64,000 bases of DNA from CAWCAW01 sp963793645 (GTDB taxonomy: Bacteria > Actinomycetota > Acidimicrobiia > Acidimicrobiales > UBA8190), in contig CAWCAW010000005.1 in assembly GCA_963793645.1 (NCBI GenBank), positions 62,001 through 126,000 on the forward strand, in the 5' to 3' direction. Within the stretch, counting starts at the first letter, position 1. Each line of letters begins with the position of its first letter. Below are positions 51,315 to 59,506 of the stretch, piece by piece. A program made the position numbers and the translations under genes. Under the pieces are notes generated by a model, which saw nothing but the letters and a program-made list of their open reading frames with translations, made no database searches and was not told the DNA's origin.

Positions 51315-51902
51315 TCAGGGTCGGGGTGCCCCGCTGGGCTCCACGACGATGCCGGCCAGAAGCTCGCTGCGCACGAGGACGGCGACCTGGGCGGGATCGC
51401 CGAAATCCCAATGCCCGGGCGAGGAAATGTACGAAAGGATCATGCGAGCCAAGAAATCGGCCGCCTCTTGGACCTTGACGCCGGGGACCACGCCGTGGCT
51501 GACAAGATAGGGCACCAAAAAGGCGCTGATGAACCCAAGGGTGCGATTGGCCTCCACCGACAGCTTGGGCAGGAGTAACTCGGGCTCAGTCTCGAGGATC
51601 TTCTGGAGTACCTCGTGCTCGAGCACCGCTTTGCGGGCGAAAACCAATCCCCGCTCGAGGACCTCCTCCAAGCTCGTGGCGCCCTGCACCTCTTCGTATA
51701 AGCGCCCGAAGAACTGCAGGTACTGCCACGACACCACGGCGTCGATGAGCTCGTCTCGCCCCCCCGGGAAATAGCGGTACACCGTGGCGCGCGACAGGCC
51801 CGCTTCGCGCGCCGCATCTTCCAAGGTGGTCTTGGACAGGCCCCAACGGGCCACGCAATTGTAGGTGGCCTCGAGGATCCGTTGTCGAGGACCGTCGGCC
51901 AC
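51315..51902 (-). CDS. TetR family transcriptional regulator
   Basis: The DNA-binding domain reads RQRILEATYNCVARWGLSKT followed by LEDAAREAGLSRATVYRYFPGG. The rest is helical and is the ligand/dimer domain. I chose the GTG at 51902, 4 bases after the dapB stop, giving 195 residues; the upstream open frame is inside dapB. It may be carried along with dapB transcription. Its probable former target, a hydrolase gene directly downstream, seems to have been lost except for a fragment. Confidence 0.82.
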   Translation of the reverse strand: MADGPRQRILEATYNCVARWGLSKTTLEDAAREAGLSRATVYRYFPGGRDELIDAVVSWQYLQFFGRLYEEVQGATSLEEVLERGLVFARKAVLEHEVLQKILETEPELLLPKLSVEANRTLGFISAFLVPYLVSHGVVPGVKVQEAADFLARMILSYISSPGHWDFGDPAQVAVLVRSELLAGIVVEPSGAPRP

Positions 51903-51906
51903 GGCC

Positions 51907-52713
51907 TCAGAAGCCGAGTAAAGCGTCGAGACCGACGGTGACCCCGGGGCGATCGGCCACGGATCGCAAGGCCAGAAGGACGCCCGGCATGAAGGAGCTG
52001 CGGTCATAGGCGTCGTGGCGAATGGTGAGGCTCTGGCCCAGGGCGCCGAAGATCACTTCCTGGTGAGCCACCAGACCGGGCAGGCGTACCGAGTGGATAC
52101 GTACGGCGCCCGGTCCGTCCCCGCCGCGCGCCCCGGCCACGGCGTGCAAGGTGGTGGCGTCTTGCGGCCACGGGGCTGCTCCCGAGTCACGCCGGGCTAC
52201 TTCGAGGCGCTCCGCGCTGCGCAGTGCGGTACCCGAAGGGGCGTCGCGCTTGGCGTCGTGATGGAGCTCGACGATCTCCGCGCCGTCCATGAAGGGGGCA
52301 GCCAGCTCGGCCAAGCGCATCATCAACACCGCCCCGATGGCGAAGTTGGCGGCAATGACGCAGTTGGCTTCGGAGGCGGCGAACAGCGCCTCGAGCTCAG
52401 CCAGCTCGCCGGGAGAGATACCTGTGGTCCCCACCACGGCATGCACCCCATGGGCGGCACACCAACGCATGTTGGCGACGGCACTTTCGGCCACCGTGAA
52501 GTCGACGGCCACCTGAGCTTTGGCGAACTCCAGGTCCTCGATGCCGGCTCCGATCTGCACGCCGTTGGCGTCCAACCCGGTGGCTTGGCGGACGTCGATT
52601 CCCACCTGGTTGGGGTCGATGGCGGCGACCAGCTCCATGTCGGCATCTTCAGCGACGGCCCGGCATACCTCCCGGCCCATCCTTCCTCCCGCCCCCAGGA
52701 CGCCGACGCGCAT
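51907..52713 (-). CDS. dapB: 4-hydroxy-tetrahydrodipicolinate reductase
   Basis: DapB reduces the DapA product with NAD(P)H. The nucleotide fold begins RVGVLGAGGRMGREVCRAV. AVVGTTGISPGELAELEAL and CVIAANFAIGAVLMM follow, and the catalytic motif is IVELHHDAKRDAPSGTALRS. The length is 268 residues. It is 53 bases downstream of the M16 peptidase gene and is separated from the other dap genes by the TetR/HNH region. Confidence 0.96.
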   Translation of the reverse strand: MRVGVLGAGGRMGREVCRAVAEDADMELVAAIDPNQVGIDVRQATGLDANGVQIGAGIEDLEFAKAQVAVDFTVAESAVANMRWCAAHGVHAVVGTTGISPGELAELEALFAASEANCVIAANFAIGAVLMMRLAELAAPFMDGAEIVELHHDAKRDAPSGTALRSAERLEVARRDSGAAPWPQDATTLHAVAGARGGDGPGAVRIHSVRLPGLVAHQEVIFGALGQSLTIRHDAYDRSSFMPGVLLALRSVADRPGVTVGLDALLGF

Positions 52714-52766
52714 GACGCCAACCCTATCGGCCCCGCCCGCGCCAACTAAGCCCGGCGACCTGGCAA

Positions 52767-54014
52767 TCAGTCAGGGCGCGGCGCGAAATCCTCGGGAGTA
52801 AAGGGGCCCACCACGGACAACGTCCGCGACTGGGCGGCGAGTCTGGCCGCGGCGTCCCCGACGTCTTGCACGCTGACCGCTTGCACCTTGGCCAACACGT
52901 CGTCGACCTCAAGGACGGCACCGTGGAGCAACAGACTCGAGCCGATACGGCTCATGCGGGCGCCGGAGTCCTCCAACGACAACAACGTCTCGGCCCGTAG
53001 GTGCCCTTTGGCCACTTCGAGCTCCCGCTCGGTGATGCCCGTGGCTCCCATGCGGTCGATCTCGGCGTGCACGAGGCCAAGCACTTCGTGGGCGTTCTCC
53101 GGGGCCGTGCCGACACCGACGGTCATGGCGCCAACCTCGTCGTACTGGGTCCGTTCCGACCAGATCGAGTAGGCCAATCCTCGACGCTCGCGTACTTCTT
53201 GGAACAATCGGCTCGAGATCCCACCGCCGAGGACGTGATTGAGCACAGCCAGAGCCCAGCGGTCATCGGAATGCCGCCCCGGGCAGCGTGCCCCCACCAC
53301 GAGATGGGCCTGCTCGGTGGGGCGGGACGTCACCGCCATGGTCTCGGGCCCGCTGTCGGGGGCCACGCGCCGGGGACTTGCCCCTCCGGTGCGCGTGGCG
53401 AATCGTCGGTCGATCGCTTCGGCCACGGCCCCGTGATCGACGTCACCGGCGGCGGCCACCACCAAGTTGCCCGCCACGTAGTGCTCGTCGAAGAAGCTCC
53501 GGATGGCCACCGAATCCAGGCCGCCCACGCTGCGGGCACTGCCCATGACTTCGCGGCCGAGGGGGTGGTGGGGAAACAAGGACGTGATGCAGTGCTCGGC
53601 GGCCAGGTCGGCGGGCTCGTCCGCGTGCATGAGAATTTCGTCGAGGATCACTTGCCGCTCGGCGTCGACGTCCTCAGGCCGAAGAGCAGGGTCGGTCATG
53701 ATGGCGCCCAGCACGTCGAGACCCAATGACACGTGTTCGGACAGCAAGCGGATGTAAAAGGCCGTGTACTCCTTGGTGGTAAAGGCGTTCATGTCACCGC
53801 CCACCTCGTCGACAGCCTCGGCTATGTCGGCCGCCGCCCAGGTCGGGGTGCCCTTGAACAGCAGGTGCTCGAGGAAGTGTGACGCTCCGGCCTGACCGTC
53901 GTCTTCGTCGCGTGACCCCGTTCCCACCCAGATGCCGATGGTGACCGACCGAGCGTCGGCCATCTTCTCGGTGACGAGTCGCGCCCCACACCCAAGGGTG
54001 TCAACTGCGATCAC
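52767..54014 (-). CDS. M16 family zinc metallopeptidase (processing-peptidase-like)
   Basis: This 415-residue protein has the inverted zinc motif HFLEH in QAGASHFLEHLLFKGTPTW, with the third ligand glutamate in ERQVILDEILMHADEP about 75 residues later. The second half is the catalytically inactive M16 repeat, including GGGISSRLFQEVRERRGLAY. A single M16 gene after pnp is a frequent actinobacterial and firmicute arrangement (pepR/mlpA-like). Substrates are unknown. It begins 64 bases after pnp. Confidence 0.9.
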   Translation of the reverse strand: MIAVDTLGCGARLVTEKMADARSVTIGIWVGTGSRDEDDGQAGASHFLEHLLFKGTPTWAAADIAEAVDEVGGDMNAFTTKEYTAFYIRLLSEHVSLGLDVLGAIMTDPALRPEDVDAERQVILDEILMHADEPADLAAEHCITSLFPHHPLGREVMGSARSVGGLDSVAIRSFFDEHYVAGNLVVAAAGDVDHGAVAEAIDRRFATRTGGASPRRVAPDSGPETMAVTSRPTEQAHLVVGARCPGRHSDDRWALAVLNHVLGGGISSRLFQEVRERRGLAYSIWSERTQYDEVGAMTVGVGTAPENAHEVLGLVHAEIDRMGATGITERELEVAKGHLRAETLLSLEDSGARMSRIGSSLLLHGAVLEVDDVLAKVQAVSVQDVGDAAARLAAQSRTLSVVGPFTPEDFAPRPD

Positions 54015-54078
54015 CGTGGCCCCCGAAGGTGGGAACCACGGTGAATCAGGCCAGGAAGCGGGCCGCTACGGCCGCAGG

Positions 54079-56499
54079 TCACCGGCGACGAGGTCGGCGA
54101 GGACGCCGGTCGTCGGAGCGATCAGGGCGATCGCTCGCGGCGGCGGGCCCAGGCCCGAGGTCACCGAGCTCGCCGGCGATCTCGGCCTCGAAGGCGGCCT
54201 CGAAAGATGCCACCGGTGCGCTCGGCCGGCTCTCACGCGGCGCATCGCTGCGCTGTGCATCGCTGCGCGGCGTGTCGCGACGCGCCGGGCGGTCTTCGCC
54301 CTGACCGTTGCTACGGGCCACCGCGGCCGGCGGGTCTCCGGCCAGCGAGAGCGACACCTTGCCCTGAGGGTCGATGTCGTCGACGCGCACTTCGATGTCC
54401 TGGCCCAAGCTGAGCACGTCCTCGACGCGCTCGACTCGCTTGCCGCCTCCGACCTTGGAGATGTGCAGCAGGCCGTCACGCCCAGGAAGGATGTTGACGA
54501 AGGCACCGAACTTGGTGATGTTGACCACCTTGCCCTGGTACGTGCCTCCGATGTCGGCCTCGGGCGGCTCCACGATGAGGAAGATCCGCTTGCGGGCCTC
54601 CTCGACAGCAGCGCCGTCTTTGGCCCCGATGGTCACGATGCCGAACATGCCGTCGTCGTCGACGGTGATGTCGGCGCCGGTCTCGGCCTGCAACGTGTTG
54701 ATGACCTTGCCCTTGGGCCCGATGACCTCCCCGATGCGGTCGGCGGGAATTTTGAAGGAAACGATCTTCGGCGCGTTGATGTTGACCTGATCACGAGGCT
54801 CGGCGATGGCGCCGTGCATGACCTCGAGGATGATGAGACGGGCCTCTTTGGCCTGGTGCAGCGCTTGGGCCAAGACGTCGGCAGGAAGACCGTCGATCTT
54901 GGTGTCGAGCTGCAACGCCGTCACCGAATCACTGGTGCCGGCCACCTTGAAGTCCATGTCGCCGAAGGCGTCCTCGGCTCCGAGAATGTCGGTGAGCGTC
55001 ACGTAGCGGCCGTCGTCGTAGACGAGCCCCATGGCGATACCGGCCACGGCGGCCTTGATGGGCACGCCGGCGTCCATGAGCGACAACGACGAGCCGCACA
55101 CCGACGCCATCGATGTCGATCCGTTGGACGACAACACGTCGGACACGAGCCTCAAGGTGTAGGGGAACTCCGCCTCTGAGGGGATCACCGGCAACAAGGC
55201 ACGCTCGGCCAGCAACCCGTGGCCGATCTCGCGGCGCTTGGGCCCTCGCATGAACCCTGTCTCTCCGGTGGAGTATGGCGGGAAGTTGTAGTGGTGCATG
55301 TAGCGTTTGGTGTCGTCGATGCCGATGGTGTCGAGGAGCTGCTTCATGCGCGGCATCCCCAACGTGGTCACGTTGAGGACCTGTGTCTCGCCCCGCTGAA
55401 ACAGCGCCGAACCATGGGTGGTGGGCAGCAGTCCCACCTCGGCCGACAGCGGGCGGATGTCCGCCGTGCCTCGACCGTCGATGCGCACACCCTCTTCGAC
55501 GATGCGCTTGCGCACGATCTTCTTGGTGAGAGAGCGCACCGCCGGCTTGATCTCTCGCTCTCGTTCGGGGAACTCGGCGGAGAGTTGGCCGATGATCGAT
55601 TCGGTCGCGGCGTCGATGGCGGCATTGCGATCGGCCTTTTCGACGATGACGTTGGCCTTGGCGATGGCGTCGGTGCCCACCTGCGCGACCCGCTCGAAGA
55701 CATCGTCGCCATAGTCGCTGAACAGCTCAATGGAGATGGGGGGCTTGGCGCCCGCCTTGGCCACCAGCTGGCGCTGCATGGTGATGGACTCGCGGATCCA
55801 GGTCTTGGCTGCCTCGAGGCCGTCGGCCAGGACCTCCTCGGTCACCTTGGGGGCACCGTCCTCGTAGAAGGTCCAGGCGTCCGCCGTGCCACCGGCCTCC
55901 ACCATCATGATGGCGACCTCGGCATCGGGGGCGTCTGACAGCGTCCGGCCCGCCACCACCAATTCGAAGCACGAGGCGTCGCCCTGCTGGTAGGTGGGGT
56001 GCGGCGCCCACATACCTTCGATGGTCCACGCCATACGAACGGCCCCGATGGGTCCGTCGAAGGGGATCCCCGACAACATCAGGGCCGCTGACGCGCCGTT
56101 GATGGCGAGGACGTCATGCGGGTTGGCCAAGTCGGCGGCCACCACGGTGCCCACCACGTGGACCTCGTTGCGGAAGCCGGATGGGAACGACGGCCGCAAG
56201 GGCCGGTCGATGAGCCGGCACGTCAAGATGGCTTGGTCGGTGGCGCGCCCCTCACGACGGAAGAACGAGCCGGGGATCTTCCCCGCCGCGTACATCCGCT
56301 CCTCGATGTCGACGGTCAGGGGAAAGAAATCGGCCCCTTCACGTACGTGGCGGGAGGCGGTGGCCGTAACCAGCACCATGGTGTCGCCGATACGCGCCAT
56401 GACGGCGCCGTCGGCCTGACCGGCCAGCTTGCCGGTTTCAAAGGAAAGGGTGAGGTCGGTCCCGCTAATAGGGGCCGACACGGAAATGGCGTCCGCCAT
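54079..56499 (-). CDS. pnp: Polyribonucleotide nucleotidyltransferase (PNPase)
   Basis: PNPase degrades RNA 3' to 5' phosphorolytically and can add tails. The 806-residue protein has two RNase PH domains, with FFRREGRATDQAILTCRLID in the first and GSTSMASVCGSSLSLMDAGV in the second. A KH domain (KIPADRIGEVIGPKGKVIN) and an S1 domain (GGTYQGKVVNITKFGAFVN) follow, then a long, disordered, Asp/Arg-rich tail ending in Arg-Pro repeats. GGAG lies 4 bases before the ATG. It follows rpsO, the classic order, after a 237-base gap. Confidence 0.96.
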   Translation of the reverse strand: MADAISVSAPISGTDLTLSFETGKLAGQADGAVMARIGDTMVLVTATASRHVREGADFFPLTVDIEERMYAAGKIPGSFFRREGRATDQAILTCRLIDRPLRPSFPSGFRNEVHVVGTVVAADLANPHDVLAINGASAALMLSGIPFDGPIGAVRMAWTIEGMWAPHPTYQQGDASCFELVVAGRTLSDAPDAEVAIMMVEAGGTADAWTFYEDGAPKVTEEVLADGLEAAKTWIRESITMQRQLVAKAGAKPPISIELFSDYGDDVFERVAQVGTDAIAKANVIVEKADRNAAIDAATESIIGQLSAEFPEREREIKPAVRSLTKKIVRKRIVEEGVRIDGRGTADIRPLSAEVGLLPTTHGSALFQRGETQVLNVTTLGMPRMKQLLDTIGIDDTKRYMHHYNFPPYSTGETGFMRGPKRREIGHGLLAERALLPVIPSEAEFPYTLRLVSDVLSSNGSTSMASVCGSSLSLMDAGVPIKAAVAGIAMGLVYDDGRYVTLTDILGAEDAFGDMDFKVAGTSDSVTALQLDTKIDGLPADVLAQALHQAKEARLIILEVMHGAIAEPRDQVNINAPKIVSFKIPADRIGEVIGPKGKVINTLQAETGADITVDDDGMFGIVTIGAKDGAAVEEARKRIFLIVEPPEADIGGTYQGKVVNITKFGAFVNILPGRDGLLHISKVGGGKRVERVEDVLSLGQDIEVRVDDIDPQGKVSLSLAGDPPAAVARSNGQGEDRPARRDTPRSDAQRSDAPRESRPSAPVASFEAAFEAEIAGELGDLGPGPAAASDRPDRSDDRRPRRPRRR

Positions 56500-56736
56500 G
56501 GTCTCCTCGCTTGCTCGAGGGCACCGCGACAGGCCAGTTCCCAGTCGTCGACCACCTTGCTCCCGGTTCGGGCCTCTGTCGGGTGTATCCCGCGAGGTCG
56601 ATTCGGGCCGGCTCAGGTGACCGGCGACTGGCAGCTGACTCCTGTCCAGGTGCCCTGGTCCTACTGGATCGGGCGGGTCTCCCCCGTCCGAGGTGGCTCC
56701 CCGTCGGCACAGGGGCCGCCGGGAGGGTTGGGCGGG

Positions 56737-56994
56737 CTAACGGCGGATGCCAAGCCTGCCGATGATCGACCGGTAGCGCTCCACGTCATTGTCCCGCACG
56801 TAGTCCAGCAAGCGGCGTCGGCGGCCGATGAGCTTCATCAGTCCTCGCCGGGTGTGATGGTCGCCTTTGTGGACCTTCAGGTGCTCGGACAGGTGCGTGA
56901 TGCGCTCCGTTAGGAGCGCGATCTGCACCTCGGGCGAGCCGGTGTCGGTCTCGTGGAGGCGGTATTCGGCGATCGTCGCAGTTTTCTCAGGCAT
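56737..56994 (-). CDS. rpsO: 30S ribosomal protein S15
   Basis: This 85-residue protein binds 16S rRNA in the central domain. DTGSPEVQIALLTERITHLS followed by HKGDHHTRRGLMKLIGRR and LLDYVRDNDVERYRSII is the full S15 signature. The ATG at 56994 (MPEKTATIAEYRLHE) has no clear Shine-Dalgarno. The 237 bases between rpsO and pnp hold an imperfect GC stem (around 56671-56690) that may be a terminator or processing site, but no gene. Confidence 0.97.
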   Translation of the reverse strand: MPEKTATIAEYRLHETDTGSPEVQIALLTERITHLSEHLKVHKGDHHTRRGLMKLIGRRRRLLDYVRDNDVERYRSIIGRLGIRR

Positions 56995-57121
56995 AGGGAG
57001 GGAAATGAATCGCAGTGGCTTGGAGGAGGCCGGGCTTTGATGGCCTGTCGACCCCCAACCGGACAACCGGAACGGCGTCCCGGCTGAAGGTGCACTCTAG
57101 CAGGGCGTTGGTGGCGATGTC

Positions 57122-58069
57122 TTAGTCCGCCACGGCGGCCAGCACGCGCCGAGCGGCCTCGATGTCCAGGTCCATCTGGGCGACGAGCGCTTCTGGGCTG
57201 GCGAAAGTCATCTCGTCTCGGAGGCGCTCGACAAAGGACACCTTGGCGAGCTCCCCGTAGAGGTCACCCTGGTAGTCCAACAGGAAAGCCTCGAGCAGCG
57301 CGTCGGAGTGGGGGCCGAAGGTCGGCCGACGGCCGAAGGACGCCGCCGCGTGGTACTTCGATCCGTCGGGCCGTTCGTAGAGACAGGCGTAGATCCCTTC
57401 ACCGGGCATGGCGATGTCGGCGGGGACGGCCACGTTGGCGGTGGGGAACCCGAGGACCGGGCCGCCCCGGCCCGCACCGGGCTCGACTACCCCACGTACC
57501 TGGTGGAAGCGGCCCAGCAACTCCGAGGCGGCGCGCACCGACCCGGCCGCCAGCAACTCGCGAATGCGCGTCGACGACACCACTTCGCCGACGGGGTCGC
57601 CTTGGAGACCCACCCCCACGACTTCGAACCCATGGTCGGCGCCCATGTCCGCCAGTAGGGCGACGTTCCCCTTGCGACCATGGCCGAAGTGGAAGTCCTC
57701 CCCCACCACCACGATCCGGGCCCCGAGTGCGCCCACCAGCACCTCGAGTACGAACTCCTCGGCCGTCTCGTTGGCCCGGTCCTGGTCGAAGGGGACCACC
57801 ACCGTCATGTCGAGGCCGGCCGCCGACAGCAACTCGAGCTTCTGGTCGAGGTCGGTCAGCAACAACGGTGCGCTGTCGGGCCGGACCACGGTGCCAGGGT
57901 GACGGTCGAAGGTGACCACGGCCGTCGCCAGGCCCTGGGGGCGGGCCATGTCCTGCAACGCCCCGATGAGGTGCTGGTGACCCAGGTGCACCCCGTCGTA
58001 GGCACCGATGGTCACCGCCGAGCCCCCCGCCGGAGGCGTACAACGCTCGAGGCCCATCACGACATCCAT
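57122..58069 (-). CDS. ribF: Bifunctional riboflavin kinase/FAD synthetase
   Basis: The N-terminal FAD synthetase (nucleotidyltransferase) domain shows AVTIGAYDGVHLGHQHLIGA with the HxGH motif, VVTFDRHPGTVV, VGEDFHFGHGRKG and VSSTRIRELLAAG. The C-terminal flavokinase domain has VLGFPTANVAVP and VSFVERLRDEMTFASPEALV. The enzyme makes FMN and FAD from riboflavin. The 315 residues are normal. It sits between truB and rpsO as in many bacteria. Confidence 0.95.
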   Translation of the reverse strand: MDVVMGLERCTPPAGGSAVTIGAYDGVHLGHQHLIGALQDMARPQGLATAVVTFDRHPGTVVRPDSAPLLLTDLDQKLELLSAAGLDMTVVVPFDQDRANETAEEFVLEVLVGALGARIVVVGEDFHFGHGRKGNVALLADMGADHGFEVVGVGLQGDPVGEVVSSTRIRELLAAGSVRAASELLGRFHQVRGVVEPGAGRGGPVLGFPTANVAVPADIAMPGEGIYACLYERPDGSKYHAAASFGRRPTFGPHSDALLEAFLLDYQGDLYGELAKVSFVERLRDEMTFASPEALVAQMDLDIEAARRVLAAVAD

Positions 58070-58111
58070 CGCCGCGAGGTTAGTGGCGACTCGGGCGGCT
58101 TCTCGGGCCCG

Positions 58112-59023
58112 TCACGAGCTGGCCGCCAGCACGCACGCCGCCGCTAATGGACCGCCCTGCGTACCCTCGTAAACGGCCAAAAGCGTGTCGTTTTCGTCGA
58201 CTATCGCCCACGGCCCTGTTCCGGCCGCCCCCAGGGCGGCACCGTCGAGGGTGAGGCCGTGCGATATACGCCGCGCCACGTCGCTGTCGACGCGTAGATG
58301 CGTCATGTCGCGCAACCCTTGGGCCGGCGTCAGCACATGACCCGGCGCTAACTCGTCGATGCGGTGCGCCTCGTCGAGCCCGAAAGATCCGACCTGCGTG
58401 CGCCGCAGGTTGCGCAGATGCGCCCCACCTCCCAAAGCGGCCCCGAGGTCAGCGGCCAGCACCCGCACATACGTACCGGTCGAACAGTCCACCTCGATGC
58501 GAAACACTCCCGGGGAGTCGTCGCCCGACGGATAGATCTCGAAGCGATCCACGGTGACCGGTCGGGGTTTGCGGTCGACTTCGACGCCGGCGCGGGCCAG
58601 CTCGTGCAGCCGCCGGCCCCCCACCTTGACCGCCGAGACCATGGGCGGCACCTGCTCGATGGCTCCGGTCAGCGACTGCGCGGCGAAACGTACGTCATCG
58701 AGGCTCACCCCGGCCATATCCCAACTCCCCACCACCGCGCCCGAGGCGTCGAGAGTCGAGGTGGCTATGCCCAACACCACCTCGCCGTGGTAGGTCTTTC
58801 GCAAGGCACCCACGAATCGCAGCAATCTCGTGAAACGACCCAGGCCCACCAGCAAGATCCCGGTGGCGTCAGGATCGAGCGTGCCGGCGTGACCGACGCG
58901 CCGTTGCCCGAAGGTACGCCGGCAGCGAGCCACCACGTCGTGTGAGGTCCAACCCGGCTCTTTGTCCAAAACGGCCAGACCCGTCACGTCCTCGGCGGCC
59001 GCCTCGGCGCTACGTCGCGCCAT
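58112..59023 (-). CDS. truB: tRNA pseudouridine-55 synthase
   Basis: TruB forms pseudouridine 55 in the T loop of tRNAs. LAVLDKEPGWTSHDVVARCR, the catalytic GHAGTLDPDATGILLVGLGR with its aspartate, KTYHGEVVLGIATSTLDASG and CSTGTYVRVLAADLGAAL are the family motifs. The length is 303 residues with a C-terminal PUA-like part. The ATG at 59023 overlaps the end of rbfA by 14 bases and lies at the edge of a 9-bp repeat in rbfA. Confidence 0.96.
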   Translation of the reverse strand: MARRSAEAAAEDVTGLAVLDKEPGWTSHDVVARCRRTFGQRRVGHAGTLDPDATGILLVGLGRFTRLLRFVGALRKTYHGEVVLGIATSTLDASGAVVGSWDMAGVSLDDVRFAAQSLTGAIEQVPPMVSAVKVGGRRLHELARAGVEVDRKPRPVTVDRFEIYPSGDDSPGVFRIEVDCSTGTYVRVLAADLGAALGGGAHLRNLRRTQVGSFGLDEAHRIDELAPGHVLTPAQGLRDMTHLRVDSDVARRISHGLTLDGAALGAAGTGPWAIVDENDTLLAVYEGTQGGPLAAACVLAASS

Positions 59024-59477
59024 GACCCTCGCCGGTCTCGCCGGTCTCGCCGGTCTCGCCTAGGTCGTCGCCGGCCTGTCCCGGCTCGCCGAGCTCGTCA
59101 TCGGATTCAGGCATGGCGTCATGGATGCGGCGAAGGATCTCCTCGACCTTCGAACCCGCCACCACGGCCGGGTCCAAGGCGAAGACGAGTTGCGGCGTGC
59201 GCTTCAACCGCACCTCTCGCGAAATGGCCCGTTGGATATGGACGCGCTGAGCGTCGAGCGCAGCCGCGGTCTCGTCGGGCATCGAGCTCATGAACACCGT
59301 GGCGTGGCTGAGGTCGGGCGCGGTGTCGACGGCGGTCACCGTGGCCATGCGCAAGCGGTCGTCGACATCGGCCGCTCGCTCTAAAGCGTCGGCCACCACC
59401 TCTCGCAAGACCTCGTTGACGCGGGCCGTGCGGGGGTAGGGCGTGGAAGCCTTCGCCTGGTGGTGACGTCGGCGCAC
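59010..59477 (-). CDS. rbfA: 30S ribosome-binding factor A
   Basis: RbfA is a KH-fold cold-shock factor needed for 16S 5'-end maturation. RVNEVLREVVADALERAADV, VTAVDTAPDLSHATVFMSS and IQRAISREVRLKRTPQLVFA are typical. The GTG at 59477 is preceded by GAGGAGG with 6 bases spacing, giving 155 residues. The upstream open frame overlaps infB and has no similarity. The C-terminus has an acidic Gly-Glu-Thr repeat encoded by 9-bp units at 59031-59060. Confidence 0.93.
   Translation of the reverse strand: MRRRHHQAKASTPYPRTARVNEVLREVVADALERAADVDDRLRMATVTAVDTAPDLSHATVFMSSMPDETAAALDAQRVHIQRAISREVRLKRTPQLVFALDPAVVAGSKVEEILRRIHDAMPESDDELGEPGQAGDDLGETGETGETGEGHGAT
59031..59060 (-). repeat. 9-bp tandem repeat at the rbfA 3' end
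   Basis: Three full copies plus a part of GAGACCGGC on the minus strand encode the Gly-Glu-Thr tail of RbfA. The truB start codon is 8 bases beyond the last unit. Confidence 0.75.
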
Positions 59478-59506
59478 GGATTGCCTCCTCGTGCTCGCAG
59501 GACCAC

